A stretch of DNA of 28,092 bases from Lingula anatina (taxonomy: Eukaryota > Brachiopoda > Lingulata > Lingulida > Lingulidae), in contig NW_019773676.1 of NCBI RefSeq assembly GCF_001039355.2, positions 1-28,092 of the forward strand, in the 5' to 3' direction. Positions within the stretch are counted from its first letter, which is position 1. Every line of letters begins with the position of its first letter. The translations under genes were made by a program, and so were the position numbers. Below are positions 1 through 9,731 of the stretch, piece by piece. The notes beneath the pieces were generated by a model. It was not told where the DNA came from. It saw only the letters and a list, made by a program, of their open reading frames with translations, and made no database searches.

Positions 1-286
1 TCACCTGTTGTGCATGATTAAAAATCAGTGTTGACTGACTGTGCTATTATAAGCATTCATTATTGCATCAAAATTGACAAAATAACCTTTATGTCTCCTC
101 CATCTCAGTGTACCACCAACTTTTATGGTCTCATTCATAGCAAGAAAGAAGGCAACAAGGAGTATTGATTGTTCGTGATTTGGCCAAACAAGGCCGCTTT
201 TATTATATAACCCCTCTATCCTGATCGTTTTAACAATAATAACAATGTAGCAAATTGTTGCCTGTATTAAATGTTATGGCTTTAGG

Positions 287-452
287 CAGGGGCGTAACCA
301 GACCATTTAAAATTGTACGCACAGATTTTGAAAATTCCCAGGTACAATTATATTCCGTGAAAAATACACTGAATTTATGGAGAATAATATCATGGTTGGC
401 TCAAAAAATTGTACGCACAGTGCATCCGTGCGTATGCCTGGTTACGCCCCTG
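287..452. mobile_element. 166-bp MITE, copy 1 (CAGGGGCGTAACCAG termini)
   Basis: The element begins CAGGGGCGTAACCAG and ends with the exact reverse complement, giving a 15-bp perfect terminal inverted repeat. It is flanked on both sides by TTAGG (282..286 and 453..457), a 5-bp target-site duplication. A 15-base word (AAATTGTACGCACAG) occurs twice inside, near each end. An identical copy lies at 25074..25239. The CAGGGGCG terminus and a 5-6 bp duplication suggest a non-autonomous hAT-type element, but that class is inferred from the ends only. The open frame running through it is fortuitous. Confidence 0.9.
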
Positions 453-457
453 TTAGG

Positions 458-957
458 GATAAATATTATATATCAAATATTCAATAAGACTCATCATCCT
501 AAAAATTATGATGCGACGAGTCAGCAAAAGTTATTATTTACCAACAATTTTGCACAAATTTCATTTGTGGGGTTGCAAAGAGCTGAAGATTTCAGTTTAA
601 GATTTGAGATACCTTGAAGCTTAATTGTATCATGCGCGTGAACAGAATGAATCAAGCAAAATGAGGCCAGGCAGTGATGCCCCATGGTATAAGTAGCAAC
701 ATGTGCCTCAATGGAGATTACCCCTCTAGGGCACAATTGAGCATGTGCAGAATGCACATGTGCGCAATTAAGCTCTGGAGATTGTTGTCGCCATAAAATG
801 TCGTTTGACTTCGCCAAACTTTCCTATTTTGCATCTTTTTTTTCTGTTTTTTGTCTGTACATTTGACAGCTTTGCTGCCTTGTTTTCAAATTTCTATGAA
901 CTTCAGTGGTGTTTTATTGAATTCACCAATCAGAAATGCAAGACTTGAATATTTACT
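458..957. other. No gene recognised
   Basis: AT-rich sequence with short open frames on both strands and no recognisable domain, splice pattern or repeat structure. Confidence 0.5.
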
Positions 958-1147
958 AATAAGCACATTCAGAACAGCGGGCTAACGAATCTGCGGATTA
1001 AATATTGCGACTCACTAAAACCTTTTCGCTTAATTCCCGATTAGACACTGAATAGATTCCCAGCGGGGAATACGCAACTAGTATTCAAGTGGGTCGGCCA
1101 TATTTGATCCGCGGATCTGTTAGTGCGCTGTTCTGAATGCGCTTATT
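958..1147. mobile_element. 190-bp inverted-repeat element (MITE-like)
   Basis: The left 48 bases (from AATAAGCACATTCAGAACAG) and the right 48 bases (ending CTGTTCTGAATGCGCTTATT) are imperfect reverse complements with several mismatches. Both arms contain a CNGCGGAT motif. There is no coding capacity. I could not fix a target-site duplication, so the outer edges are approximate. The arm divergence suggests an older insertion. Confidence 0.7.
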
Positions 1148-1705
1148 GAATGTAAGTCACCAGCCCTTCAACAGGACAACGGAATTCGGATACCCAATGG
1201 GCGTTTGATAATGGTGTGGTGAACTTCAATCAAGGTTGCCACTGAATGTCAGAGTGCGATAGGCGTGCACAGATACAGGTTTGATAATTAAGAAGCTGCT
1301 ATAAATCGTGCCTGATGCTTAGGGTATCTCTACTTCCTTGAGTTGCGCTACATTCAGCTTTAATTAAACTTGAACTGGGTGTTTAAGTGGATGATGGAAA
1401 TAAGGAATTGGCTTCTCAAATGTAATTTATTTTCATTTAGTATTGAATGATACCATCAGTTTATCTGAATTATTACATGTAGTTTCTATTACGACACTGG
1501 ACAGTTTGAGCTATTTTGTCGCACAATTGCACGTTTATCACCTCCTTAATCAAAGTTATTTCTGATTATGTGTGTTTGCTTCCAAAAAAAAAATTAAATA
1601 AATGTCGCAAAAATAGGAAAAATTGAATGATAGTTGATTTTGTTTTTGTTTTTGTTTTTTTTTTTTAATTTTAATGCGTCACCAACTATGGACCTTCCTA
1701 CTAGT
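1148..1705. other. No gene recognised; T-rich low-complexity tract
   Basis: No coding signal. A TTTTTG-type simple repeat runs from about 1640 to 1666. Confidence 0.5.
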
Positions 1706-1731
1706 ACACACACACACACACACACACACAC
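1706..1731. repeat. (AC)13 microsatellite
   Basis: Uninterrupted AC dinucleotide run of 26 bases. It is likely to be polymorphic in length. Confidence 0.95.
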
Positions 1732-3020
1732 GGTGAAATAACCCTTTCTTAAAGGAACATGCTAGACGATCGAGGGACTCTTATTGGTCACTCATTCAAT
1801 AAACACTTCCCAAGCATGCTTACAACATAGATATTGAAAAAGAAATACGTGTGCATCACCCATGTTAATCAATCGTATTCTTTTTTTGTGGAATTTTATT
1901 TTCTTTGTATATTGATCATGCTCCATGTGTACGAATATCCTTGTATACAATATTGGCTTTTCCTAACTGCAGGATATATATATTTTGCGTCAACGCCTTA
2001 AGAGCAATTATAAAACTGGCCTCTCGCCAGTGTCATTGTAACTGTGTGGCTGGTTTCAATACACTTCGAATTTCGATAACCACTGCTGGCATGATGTTTG
2101 AAAAAGGTCTAGACTATGAAAATAAGTTATTTCGATATAATCGAATTGTAGCTCGGGTGAAATGTTTTTCGGAAACTGGACATTTTTGTTTTTATAAAGT
2201 GTTTTTTTTTGGTTTTGGCCTCCATGTGTCCTAAAGCACAATTACTTAAGTTGCCACTTTTGCATCTTTAGGGAACTCTAAATATCCTTGATTGCCATCA
2301 ATTCCAATAGATATATACAGTTCCAATAGTATAATTAATCTTGGCTGATACATTTATTTTAGGTCAACTATGCATTAGAATTATCTTAAAGAAAATGCTT
2401 TTACAGTTTAGAACCATTTTGGTACCTTTAGTCAAAACCAAAACGACCACCAACTGTCAAAGATATATATTTTCTCTAAAATTAACTGAATATATTGAAG
2501 TGTTTTACTCTTCAGACCTAAATAAAGGCTTATTACAAATTTAAAACGTTTTGCTGATTTAGATCTCATGAGTGAAGTTATATGAAACATCTGAAGCTAG
2601 TGAAGGCTATACAAGATGGCTGTCTAATCCATAACGACATATCAACATATACATGTACAACATATCGTTTTTCATTATAAATTTTCTTTATTACTTAATT
2701 AACCACTTTTCAGTTTTGAACTGAGTGTATATGACAGGCTATATTAACCCCGAGGAATAAAACCTTACTTGGGCGGCCTCATTAAAAATTCATTGGAAAA
2801 GTTAATGTATTGAAGGCATAGGGGAACTACTCCATTATTGTAGAAGATGCCTTGACGAATTAATCGATATCAGAAACTTTTCAAAAGCATGATCAATAAA
2901 CTTGCAATTTGGTCATTGATTACTTTTGGTGTCAAAATATGTTCATGATACGTGTTATAAATTCACTTAGGTCAATCCGATCACGAACACAAATTGTCTA
3001 ATAACAATTGGCAAAAACGG
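1732..3020. other. No gene recognised
   Basis: AT-rich. Short open frames occur on both strands (for example 1905..2234 plus, 2341..2544 plus), but their predicted peptides show no domain, no convincing splice sites and no biased composition. I see nothing supportable here. Confidence 0.5.
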
Positions 3021-3163
3021 AAAAATCCGTTTCTCAAATTTCTCTTTTGCCTAAGCACCCACGATCACTAGTGTATCGCTGATTTAATGACACCAGTATA
3101 TGTAAGTACTACAAAATGCTGCCAGCGATTTTTCTTCAGAGTCTTAGTTCTTTAAAGTCTTAG
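3021..3163 (+). repeat. 143-bp direct repeat, copy 1
   Basis: This matches 5011..5153 in the same orientation with two differences in 143 bases (T/C near 3089 and T/C near 3099). The two copies bracket a segment of about 1.85 kb containing a palindrome array. They do not begin TG or end CA, and nothing gag- or pol-like lies between, so a long terminal repeat is not supported. They may be duplicated flanks of one composite element. Confidence 0.9.
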
Positions 3164-4029
3164 AGGAACTTCTTATCTCATCCCATGAATCAATGAAATC
3201 ATTGACAGCCTCAACGGTTTTAGTTGCTTTGTCAGTATCTCAAAAGACAGGAGGCAGAAGAGAAAGTTAGTAAACTAGTTCTAAGGTTATTTATATAATA
3301 ATATAAGAAGATTTTAAGATATTGAAATTGCTTTTCGCCAGTATAACACTTGAACGGTTTGATATATAGGTAAATGACACGCTTTGCTGTTGTTAGAAAC
3401 TTAACGAAGAACAAATGACTTGATAAAACAGCACGAATTAATGACTCTCTATGTTAATGGATAAGGTAATTTTTTATCATTTAAGTTATATATGTAAAAA
3501 TGAATCATTTCTTTTCAATTAACAGCTAGAGGGGTTTAATACGATCAGATAATTTTAGAGGTTCTCTACGTATGTGATGCGTACGATAATCATGATGCTA
3601 TATCAATATGTCACAGAACATCAGATTGTATGTTAATAATTATAAAGAGACGACTCGCAAAACGTTATAACACTGCCTAGGAAGTTTACTACAATGGTCA
3701 TTTTTATCACTTGATATTATCATTTAGTTTTATTGTTTTACAAGAACGTATGTACATTTAGGAAAATAAGATCGGCGTTTGAAAAATTTGATCGTGGAAT
3801 GTCGGTCCATAACTCCATTTCTAACTCTGTCTGTTTTTAGCCACTCTTGTAACGAAGATTGAGACTGGTAAATATCTTTCGTGTAAATAAGATATTTAGG
3901 GTTCGTCCTGTAAGTCAGTGTATAAATTACAATGTTCTTAACAGGTTAGTTTGAAAACGACGTTCTGTTATTCAGACCAAATGAACATTAAATTTGTTTG
4001 GAGCGCTGAAGTTATTGTCTGGTTTATAG
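3164..4029. other. No gene recognised
   Basis: AT-rich spacer between the direct repeat and the palindrome array. The minus-strand frame at 3232..3414 has no recognisable domain. Confidence 0.45.
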
Positions 4030-4298
4030 TTTCCAGTTTCGTTTTTCAAAAACAAACCTGGCAACCACTGCAGAAACAAGTGCCGTTTTTCAAAAATGCA
4101 CCTGGCAACTAGAAACTAGTGTCGTTTTTCAAAAACGATTCTGAGAAGCCAGTGTTAGTTATGCGGAGAATGTTACGGTCTCTCCTTGCCGTTTGCTGAG
4201 GCCGGGTCGACCGCCTCTACCAGTCACAGGCCGCCTGCACAGCAGAGGTCGGGAATGGGGTTTAGGTGTGGCTGGGGTGGGGGAATAAAGGTGAGGGT

Positions 4299-4363
4299 GA
4301 GGAGGGGGAAGGGCCCCCGGGGCCTCCCCTTTTAGTTTGAAGTATAATTTTTAATTTATTGAA
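4299..4363 (+). repeat. GC-rich direct repeat, copy 1
   Basis: About 65 bases matching 4580..4645 (common core GGGGCCTCCC followed by TTTGAAGT.TAATTTTTAATTT) at roughly 85-90 percent by eye. The abrupt GC-rich to AT-rich change is the same in both copies. Confidence 0.75.
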
Positions 4364-4579
4364 CTTTTGAAAAAACGATTCTGAAGCTTAGAAACCAGTG
4401 TCGTTTTTCGAAAAACGATTCGGGCAGCCAGAAAAGAGTGTCTTTTTTTTCAAAAACGATTCTGAGAAGCCAGAATCGTATTTGCAAAGAGAAACAGTGT
4501 GGACGGAGGGAGAAGCAACTGGCGTTGAGCGTGTACCGCGAAAGCCGGGCAGGGTGTTACAGGGTGTTACAATCTCTCT

Positions 4580-4645
4580 GAGAAGGGGGAAGGGTCGCCG
4601 GGGCCTCCCTTTGTAATTTGAAGTTTAATTTTTAATTTTATTGAA
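4580..4645 (+). repeat. GC-rich direct repeat, copy 2
   Basis: Second copy of the 4299..4363 unit inside the palindrome array. Just upstream is a tandem duplication of AGGGTGTTAC (4551..4570). Confidence 0.75.
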
Positions 4646-5010
4646 GAAAAAAATTCTGGCTGCTCAGAATCGTTTAAAAAACGACACTAGTTTCTCGTTG
4701 CCATAATGATTTTTGAAAAAAGACATTAACTTCATTGACCGCGACCGTCTCGGTCTCAGCGCACGGCGAGAAGAGAGCGTATAACACCCTTCCCGACTTT
4801 AGCAGTAAAGGTAACCTGGTCACGGTAGACGATAACCGCGCGCTGCCTCTCCCCCGTCCACTTCTGTTTCTCCCCGTAAAACGATTCTGGTTTCTCAGGA
4901 TCGTTTTTGAAGAACGAAACTAGTTTCTAGTTGCCAGAATCGTTTTTCAAAAAACGACACTGATTTTTGGGCATCTAACCCAACCCCCAACCATTCCTTC
5001 TCTTTTGGGC

Positions 5011-5153
5011 AAAAATCCGTTTCTCAAATTTCTCTTTTGCCTAAGCACCCACGATCACTAGTGTATCGCCGATTTAATGACACCAGTACATGTAAGTACT
5101 ACAAAATGCTGCCAGCGATTTTTCTTCAGAGTCTTAGTTCTTTAAAGTCTTAG
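5011..5153 (+). repeat. 143-bp direct repeat, copy 2
   Basis: Direct copy of 3021..3163 at an offset of exactly 1,990 bases with no indels. It sits immediately right of the palindrome array. Confidence 0.9.
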
Positions 5154-5649
5154 TTCTGATTTTTTCGTTGATAAAGCAAAAAATGCATCTGTTCAATCAA
5201 AATCCGTATTTAGAGGTTCATCACTCCATCACAAAAGCAATTAAACCACAACGTTAACACTTTCAGTCCACTATGCCAATTTTCGTGATAAAATGTTGTT
5301 CAGGGATAAAATTACGCTCCATATACCGATTGCTATCTCACCCCCAAATAGACAGGTGTTAAACTGAAGATTTAAGCTTTGAGACGTCTATGCTTATACA
5401 TTGCAACGAAAAAAACATATATAGGCTATATATATACATACACTGGACAATAGAAGTGTCACCCCTAATGAACCAATACTATGCGAGAGATAAATGACTG
5501 TGGAATGATATGCTCCTGGTATCATTTAATTAACATCAAATTCCACAAAAAATCACAAAATGAGAACAAAATATACATTCTACCAAAATATGCAGTTTCA
5601 AGTCCAAAATAAGTACTTAGTGGCATAGCCACGTGACCTAATAATAGGT

Positions 5650-6960
5650 TTCCAGTCTACGAGGCAAGGATTCATATAATTGTCTGATGCGTTCAGGGCT
5701 TATGCTGGCCCAAGCATGAAACACTGAATCTAACAGATTTTCTCTGCTGGTAAGACGGGCATTTGTCAAAAGGTTTGGCATATCATTCCACACATTTTCT
5801 GTTATGTTTGCAATCGGACTATGGGCAGGTCACATCACCCTGCGAATGTCCTGTTGGTCAAACTGCTCTGGGCCTGTGACAAGGAGCATTGTCATCCTGG
5901 TCAACAAATGGTTAATTCCTGTCACCAAACATGTTAGTAATAGATGGTAGCAAGCATTGATATATTTCTAGTGATTCATGTTTCCATCAACCACTATCAA
6001 TTCGCCCACGCAATGATGCTGCCCCACACCATGATAAATATGCTGCTCCGGGTTCGAAAATTCAGTGCATGTGGTTCAAATGCTTTACCAGCAGTTCGCC
6101 AGCATCGTACCCGTCTTTCATCAGAGGTCAGACCAAAGCAACACTCATCAGAAAAAAATATATTTAGGACCAATTGTCATGGACTGTCCAGTTCCAGATC
6201 CTGTTGACCCTAGTTCACTCTACGTTGTCTGTTTTGTAACAATATAAGAGGTTTCAGTCTTCAGGCCTACCCAACTACCAGACTCGACACCTAAGGATCC
6301 TGAATTAACCGGTATATCGGACCACGCTACCCGTTTTCAAGGTGTGTGTCAGATCGCATTTCGGAGTATCATACCCCAGAATAAATTTTGTAGCACGACT
6401 GCGGGCTCATCCACGCTCGGCTGAACAACCTGAAACTGTACTCTTACTTTAGAGTACTCTATTTTATTGTCTCTATGGGGGTATATGTGGACTTTACGAC
6501 ATTCGGTTTGAATGTTTTAACCACTTTTGATAGGGCTTTTTTGCATTGTATTAGATTAATGTGGCAGTCTTAGGTTCATCTAGGTGGCTTTCAAATTTAT
6601 GCGCCCGGTTTTAAAATCATATAGCGATTTTACGACAATCGTTTACTATCCAATCAAAGTGACAGCCGAGCATGCCAGGGCTCATCCTGTCGGTGTTCTG
6701 GCTGATACTCCGAAATGCGATCTGACACACACCTTGAAAACGGGTAGTGTGGTCCGATATACCGGTTAATTCAGGATCCTTAGGTGCCGAGTCTGGTAGT
6801 TGGGTAGGCCTGGTCTTGCTACCCTGCTGTACACTCTCTGAGCAAGTAACCGACGCCTAGCAATTTTCACAGACACATTCTTTTGTGTGCAATTGTTCCA
6901 CTGTGTTGTCAACTGACAAGCAGTGTCGAACTTTGACAACCTGGACATCAAAATCAGTCG
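5650..6960 (-). pseudogene. Tc1-like transposase pseudogene (DDE), split by an insertion
   Basis: Read on the minus strand, the pieces follow the order of a Tc1-family transposase. First is an N-terminal helix-turn-helix-like stretch (QWNNCTQKNVSVKIARRRLL at about 6905..6846, then YSRVAR). After the nested insertion come KPLILLQNRQRR and FSDECCFGLTSDERRVRCWR (about 6155..6090) with the first catalytic Asp. Next are MVWGSI, QDDNAPCHR (about 5910) with the second Asp, ITENVWNDM (about 5795) with the third acidic residue, and a C-terminus ending LYESLPRRLETYY followed by stop. Several stops and frameshifts lie between these blocks, so it cannot make active enzyme. In a live element this protein cuts and pastes the transposon at TA sites. 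Family identity rests on motif order and is fairly secure. Confidence 0.85.
6262..6812. mobile_element. 551-bp non-autonomous element with 110-bp terminal inverted repeats
   Basis: Bases 6262..6371 and 6703..6812 are reverse complements with only two mismatches in 110 bp. The element begins CAGGCCTACCC. It is flanked by GTCTT on both sides (6257..6261 and 6813..6817), a perfect 5-bp target-site duplication. Removing the element and one GTCTT restores a continuous minus-strand reading frame of the Tc1 transposase across the site (...YSRVAR then LKPLI...), which independently confirms the boundaries. The 331-bp centre has no coding capacity. The superfamily is uncertain. Five-base duplications are seen in some hAT-like and Transib elements. 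Confidence 0.93.
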
Positions 6961-7101
6961 TCGGCTGGTAATTTAGGGTTATGATATCCTTAAAATCATG
7001 CACCGATAACTTTTCGCCATTTTATACGTTTATATTCTGCTTTTATCCGCTATCTGTCTTACCGAACTTGATTGATATGGTTTTTTGTTTCGTTACTGAA
7101 G

Positions 7102-7159
7102 GTTCCCATGGCGAAGACCGGTTTAATAGTTATATATTGCCTGATGCTGAGCCGTACGG
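7102..7159 (+). CDS. Candidate orphan exon (58 bp)
   Basis: A pyrimidine-rich acceptor (TTTGTTTCGTTACTGAAG) precedes, and a strong donor (GTAAGTATT) follows, a 58-base open stretch that reads GSHGEDRFNSYILPDAEPY in one frame. That composition looks protein-like. No partner exons were found within reach on the plus strand, and I do not recognise the peptide. It could be an exon of a gene extending outside my ability to trace, a transposon exon, or chance. Confidence 0.25.
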
Positions 7160-7358
7160 TAAGTATTAATTGATATTTTATAAAATTAATTTTATTTTTG
7201 ATTCGTGTTTATTGTGCATGTAGTCAATGTTTATGTAAATGGAGATACGTTAGGATTTCTCTCTTTATCTGCCAAGATTATGCAGAAAGGGAAGTTTGGC
7301 GGCTGAGTCAAACGTCGTTTTATGGCGACGGTCTATAACCTAGTTCCAATGGGATTCG

Positions 7359-7685
7359 CTATGTAGTTTTGGCCATACTTGTACAAACCTCGGATTGAAT
7401 GCTGCATGAACTGACGAGCCTCGAATTCAATGCTGCACACAAAATTGCGGATTCAGTGCTACATCGGCAATTGGTTGTGCAAGGAGGCGCGATGTCAACT
7501 TTGATCAAGTCTGTTATGTAATCTATTGATTCAGTATCACTCAAAGCATCAAAAGCAAACACACTCTCTCTTAAAATTCTCTTTCTAATTATTCTCCGCC
7601 TGTGAAATCTCACAGGATTTACTGCCAAACCAAGCAGGTTAGCCATTTTTGATGATTTAACAGCATGATAGCAGATGTATCCCAC
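7359..7685 (-). pseudogene. PIF/Harbinger-like transposase, N-terminal remnant
   Basis: The minus-strand reading contains FHRRRIIRKRILRESVFAFD, then ITDLIKVDIAPP, then a STESAILCA block, SIQSEV and a final SMAKTT. In order this resembles the N-terminal part of HARBI1/PIF-type transposases, which read roughly as an R-R-x-x-RERxxxFDxLSD block, IxPPTxRxxxLSxExQIL, then FASGSFQxxVGxxxGxSKTT. Some blocks look frameshifted (a Phe-Ala-Ser-Gly-Ser-type stretch is scrambled). The catalytic DDE core is absent, so this is a truncated pseudogene of about 108 codons. Its upstream side carries a palindrome array that may be the element's subterminal region. The identification is by motif pattern from memory and is moderate. 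Confidence 0.5.
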
Positions 7686-7702
7686 CTATTTCGAGCGGAC
7701 AA

Positions 7703-7853
7703 CTTTATCCTCTGGATAAGCTGATTTATCCCCTGGATAACGCTATCCACTGTTGATGAAACGCACTATCCTCTGGATAGCTCTATCCAGATGATAGCGG
7801 CCATTTTTATCCAAAGGATAGCGCTATACAGCCTTGATGAAACCGGGCCCAGG
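7703..7853. repeat. Cluster of TATCC-N2/3-GGATA palindromes
   Basis: Six imperfect copies of (T/C)TATCCNNNGGATA lie in 120 bases (about 7705, 7726, 7743, 7767, 7783 and 7808), separated by short spacers. Two spacers contain TTGATGAAAC. The cluster ends at 7851 with GGTTTCATCA preceded by GGGCCC on the minus strand, a plausible transposon terminus. It lies directly upstream (minus strand) of the Harbinger-like remnant, so it could be a subterminal array of transposase-binding sites. That function is inference. Confidence 0.6.
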
Positions 7854-7859
7854 CTTCTA

Positions 7860-8405
7860 TTTCTGGTCTACGACCAAAAAATTAGGGAAAACGTGGGATT
7901 AAGTGCATCGTGAAACTTTTGGAGGTCACAGACAGCACGTGGAAATTTTCCGACATGATCAACAGCCGCTGCGTGCGGTGTACAAATTCTCAAAAATGTT
8001 AAAAGTACGACATACCAACGTTCGCCTGTCGTGCGCCTGTTCTTTTTCCCCACTGCGGTGCGTGCGATGCATGTGGTTAAAGCGCTCGATACACGTATAT
8101 ATTTCTTGCTCACTACGTGCTCGTTCCGCATTTCCGCGCACCCACCATGTTGAATTCACGGGCTTTGTGCATGTTGAGCGAGTAGCGATTACTCCATGCG
8201 TACGGACCGTGAGATTAAAAGAAGGGGCATAACCAAAAAGCATTGTTTTTTGCCACTGATGTCAAATTTTAAAAATACCTAAAAGGACAGCAAAGAGCAA
8301 GAGGGGGAGAGGGGGATCGGAGACAAGCCAGGTATGATTGAGCTCACCTTCTTTGAACACTGCTGCGGATATAATGATCTCCTCAAACATGCACTGTTTT
8401 TATAA
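7860..8405. other. No gene recognised
   Basis: CpG-containing, less AT-rich sequence. Overlapping open frames occur on both strands (7868..8243), but none shows a domain or splice signals. I read them as chance. Confidence 0.45.
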
Positions 8406-8438
8406 CCCCCCCCCCCAAAAAAAAAAAAAAAAAAAAAA
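8406..8438. repeat. C11-A22 homopolymer pair
   Basis: Eleven C followed directly by twenty-two A. Slippage-prone in replication and sequencing. The exact lengths may be unreliable. Confidence 0.9.
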
Positions 8439-8737
8439 TCTCAACACGCAAGACAAGCAACAACCGTAGGAAATCATCAAGACTGCCCTACGTCTACTTG
8501 CGTTGCCCTTTCGTTGCCTGTACTACTTGTAGGCATAACGTACGTAGTACACGATGCTTGTATTTTGCATACACGCGCGGGACACGTGCGAAAGCCTGTC
8601 AGGCGCATAGGTACTTCTGACGTGCGGAGGCTGTGCTTCTCTCGTACTTTCCACGCATTTTCTTCTTGCACACTCATTGCAATCATCGGTTGCATGATTT
8701 TTTCCCTACGATGTAGCTGCGGTTCATCCAGACGGAG
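8439..8737. other. No gene recognised
   Basis: CpG-richer block with open frames on both strands (for example 8514..8819 plus). The predicted peptides run into homopolymer translations (Pro-rich and Gly-rich) and carry no recognisable domain. Confidence 0.4.
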
Positions 8738-8757
8738 CCCCCCCCCCCCCCCCCCCC
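8738..8757. repeat. C20 homopolymer
   Basis: Twenty consecutive C (G20 on the other strand). It could form a quadruplex or be a sequencing weak point. Its length should be treated as uncertain. Confidence 0.9.
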
Positions 8758-8760
8758 GCA

Positions 8761-9127
8761 AAAAAAGTTATCCCCACCAAACATTCAAATGTTATAAATA
8801 TATTCTTCATATATTATAGCTAAAAGGAAAAAATATTAAAATGCTAAATATGAAACAAGTGATTTGTAACTAGAAAAGTTAAAATTCCATGGGTACAAGA
8901 ATGCATATTTATTATCCTTTTTAATTTATTATTCTGTTTTTCTTCAATTTTTGAAAAATAATAGGAAATAATGGGAAAGCAACAGCAAGTGTTTTGTTGG
9001 GCTTGCTATATAAGACTATTTTAATACAAAGGTCAAGGAAGATGATTTCTAGAGCTGAAAATGAGATATGTAGCATTTTGACATTGGAGAAAGATGAATA
9101 TACTTGCTTTAAAAATTAGTAATTTGC
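8761..9127. other. No gene recognised
   Basis: Very AT-rich. It may be the left part of the interspersed repeat recognised from 9128 onward, but I could not find its end. Confidence 0.4.
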
Positions 9128-9330
9128 ACCAATAATTTCACCAACAATCCTTCAAATACTAACAAGATATACGTCACAATGCAAACTATGTGCTAAATAA
9201 TGGTATACTGACTAAATATAAAATAGGTATTTTTTTTCATACAAGTCCAAACCTCATGAGTATGAAAATGAAGATTTTTCTTAATGAAAATCTGACAGAG
9301 GAGTCACCTTTTAGGGGAGTCAGGTTTTGA
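9128..9330 (+). repeat. Interspersed repeat related to the MITE at 21992..22597
   Basis: Shares a stretch of about 150 bases with 22212..22370, including ATATACGTCACAATGC, AACTATGTG, ATAATGGTAT and GACTAAATATAAAAT in the same order, at roughly 80-85 percent by eye. Its right edge has GAGTCA/GGGGAGTCAGGTTTT, resembling the GGGGGAGTCAGATTTT end of the other copy. This is probably a diverged or partial member of the same family. Confidence 0.7.
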
Positions 9331-9341
9331 TGGTACTTAAG

Positions 9342-9731
9342 TAGGCCATGTCTCGTCAAATACAGCATCTTTAACTTCTCCATTTATTTTACATGAAAAT
9401 TGCAATTCTTTAGGAAAATGCAGTATAAAATCGAGTACCAAATTGGGAACTAAGCGGTACACCTCACCAGAAATCGAGCCTGGCACCTTACAAGCAACTT
9501 CGGTAGACCTCCTGCCTGAAACCTTGCCAAAGACATTGGCGGATGCGGAGTGTGCAGCACATGACAAGCGTAGGACCCCCAGTGACCGAATGGATGCCTG
9601 TATTGACCATCAGCTTTCAGATGTCACGACACAGCCATTGGATGTCCAAGTTAGGGGGAGTGTTAGGGGGAGTGATTACGAATATTCATCAATAAGCGAC
9701 ACCCTTTCTGCATCGTGCAATGGAAACAGGT
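9342..9731 (+). CDS. Candidate coding exon, unknown product
   Basis: A plus-strand frame stays open for about 130 codons from just after a stop at 9338 to a GTAAAA donor-like site at 9732. It includes YTSPEIEPGTLQATSVDLLP and ends GSDYEYSSISDTLSASCNGN. Composition is hydrophilic, Ser/Thr/Asp-rich and less AT-biased than the surroundings, which favours real coding. The stretch is also open on the minus strand over 9337..9567, and the acceptor at 9340 has a weak pyrimidine tract. I do not recognise the protein and found no partner exon. It could be an internal exon of a host gene or a relic. Confidence 0.35.

Larger units (their letters stand above)
4030..4965. repeat. Array of CGTTTTTCAAAAACG palindromes in two inverted blocks
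   Basis: At least nine imperfect copies of a unit centred on CGTTTTTCAAAAACG occur, at about 4039, 4084, 4122, 4368, 4401, 4438, 4670, 4708, 4880 and 4937. In the left block (to about 4470) the flanks read GTGTCG...CGATTCTG. In the right block (from about 4650) they read CAGAATCG...CGACAC, so the two blocks are inverted relative to each other. Each unit can form a stem, and so can the whole region. Between them lie GC-rich direct repeats. This resembles a foldback-type transposon or a composite of palindromic MITEs. The class is not established. Confidence 0.75.
5441..6975 (-). mobile_element. Degenerate Tc1/mariner-type transposon, interrupted by a nested element
   Basis: The left end is CACTGGACAA preceded by TA, as expected of a Tc1/mariner terminus with its TA target. 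The transposase remnant runs on the minus strand (see the pseudogene entry). The right end is not recognisable: no inverted copy of the left terminus was found, so this edge is approximate. A 551-bp unrelated element is inserted at 6262..6812. Confidence 0.75.

Noticed and set aside
4030-4965. CRISPR array
   Set aside because: Repeat units are imperfect, unevenly spaced and inverted between blocks, and the genome is eukaryotic.
3021-5153. LTR retrotransposon with 143-bp LTRs
   Set aside because: The repeats do not start TG or end CA, no primer-binding site or polypurine tract is evident, and nothing gag- or pol-like lies between.
8477-8819. Overlapping 94- and 101-codon frames on opposite strands
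   Set aside because: Both translate homopolymer (Gly or Pro runs) and lack domains or splice partners.
9337-9567. Minus-strand 76-codon frame
   Set aside because: It overlaps the longer plus-strand candidate exon and has no acceptor or domain. Neither strand is certain, but the plus reading is longer and ends at a donor-like site.
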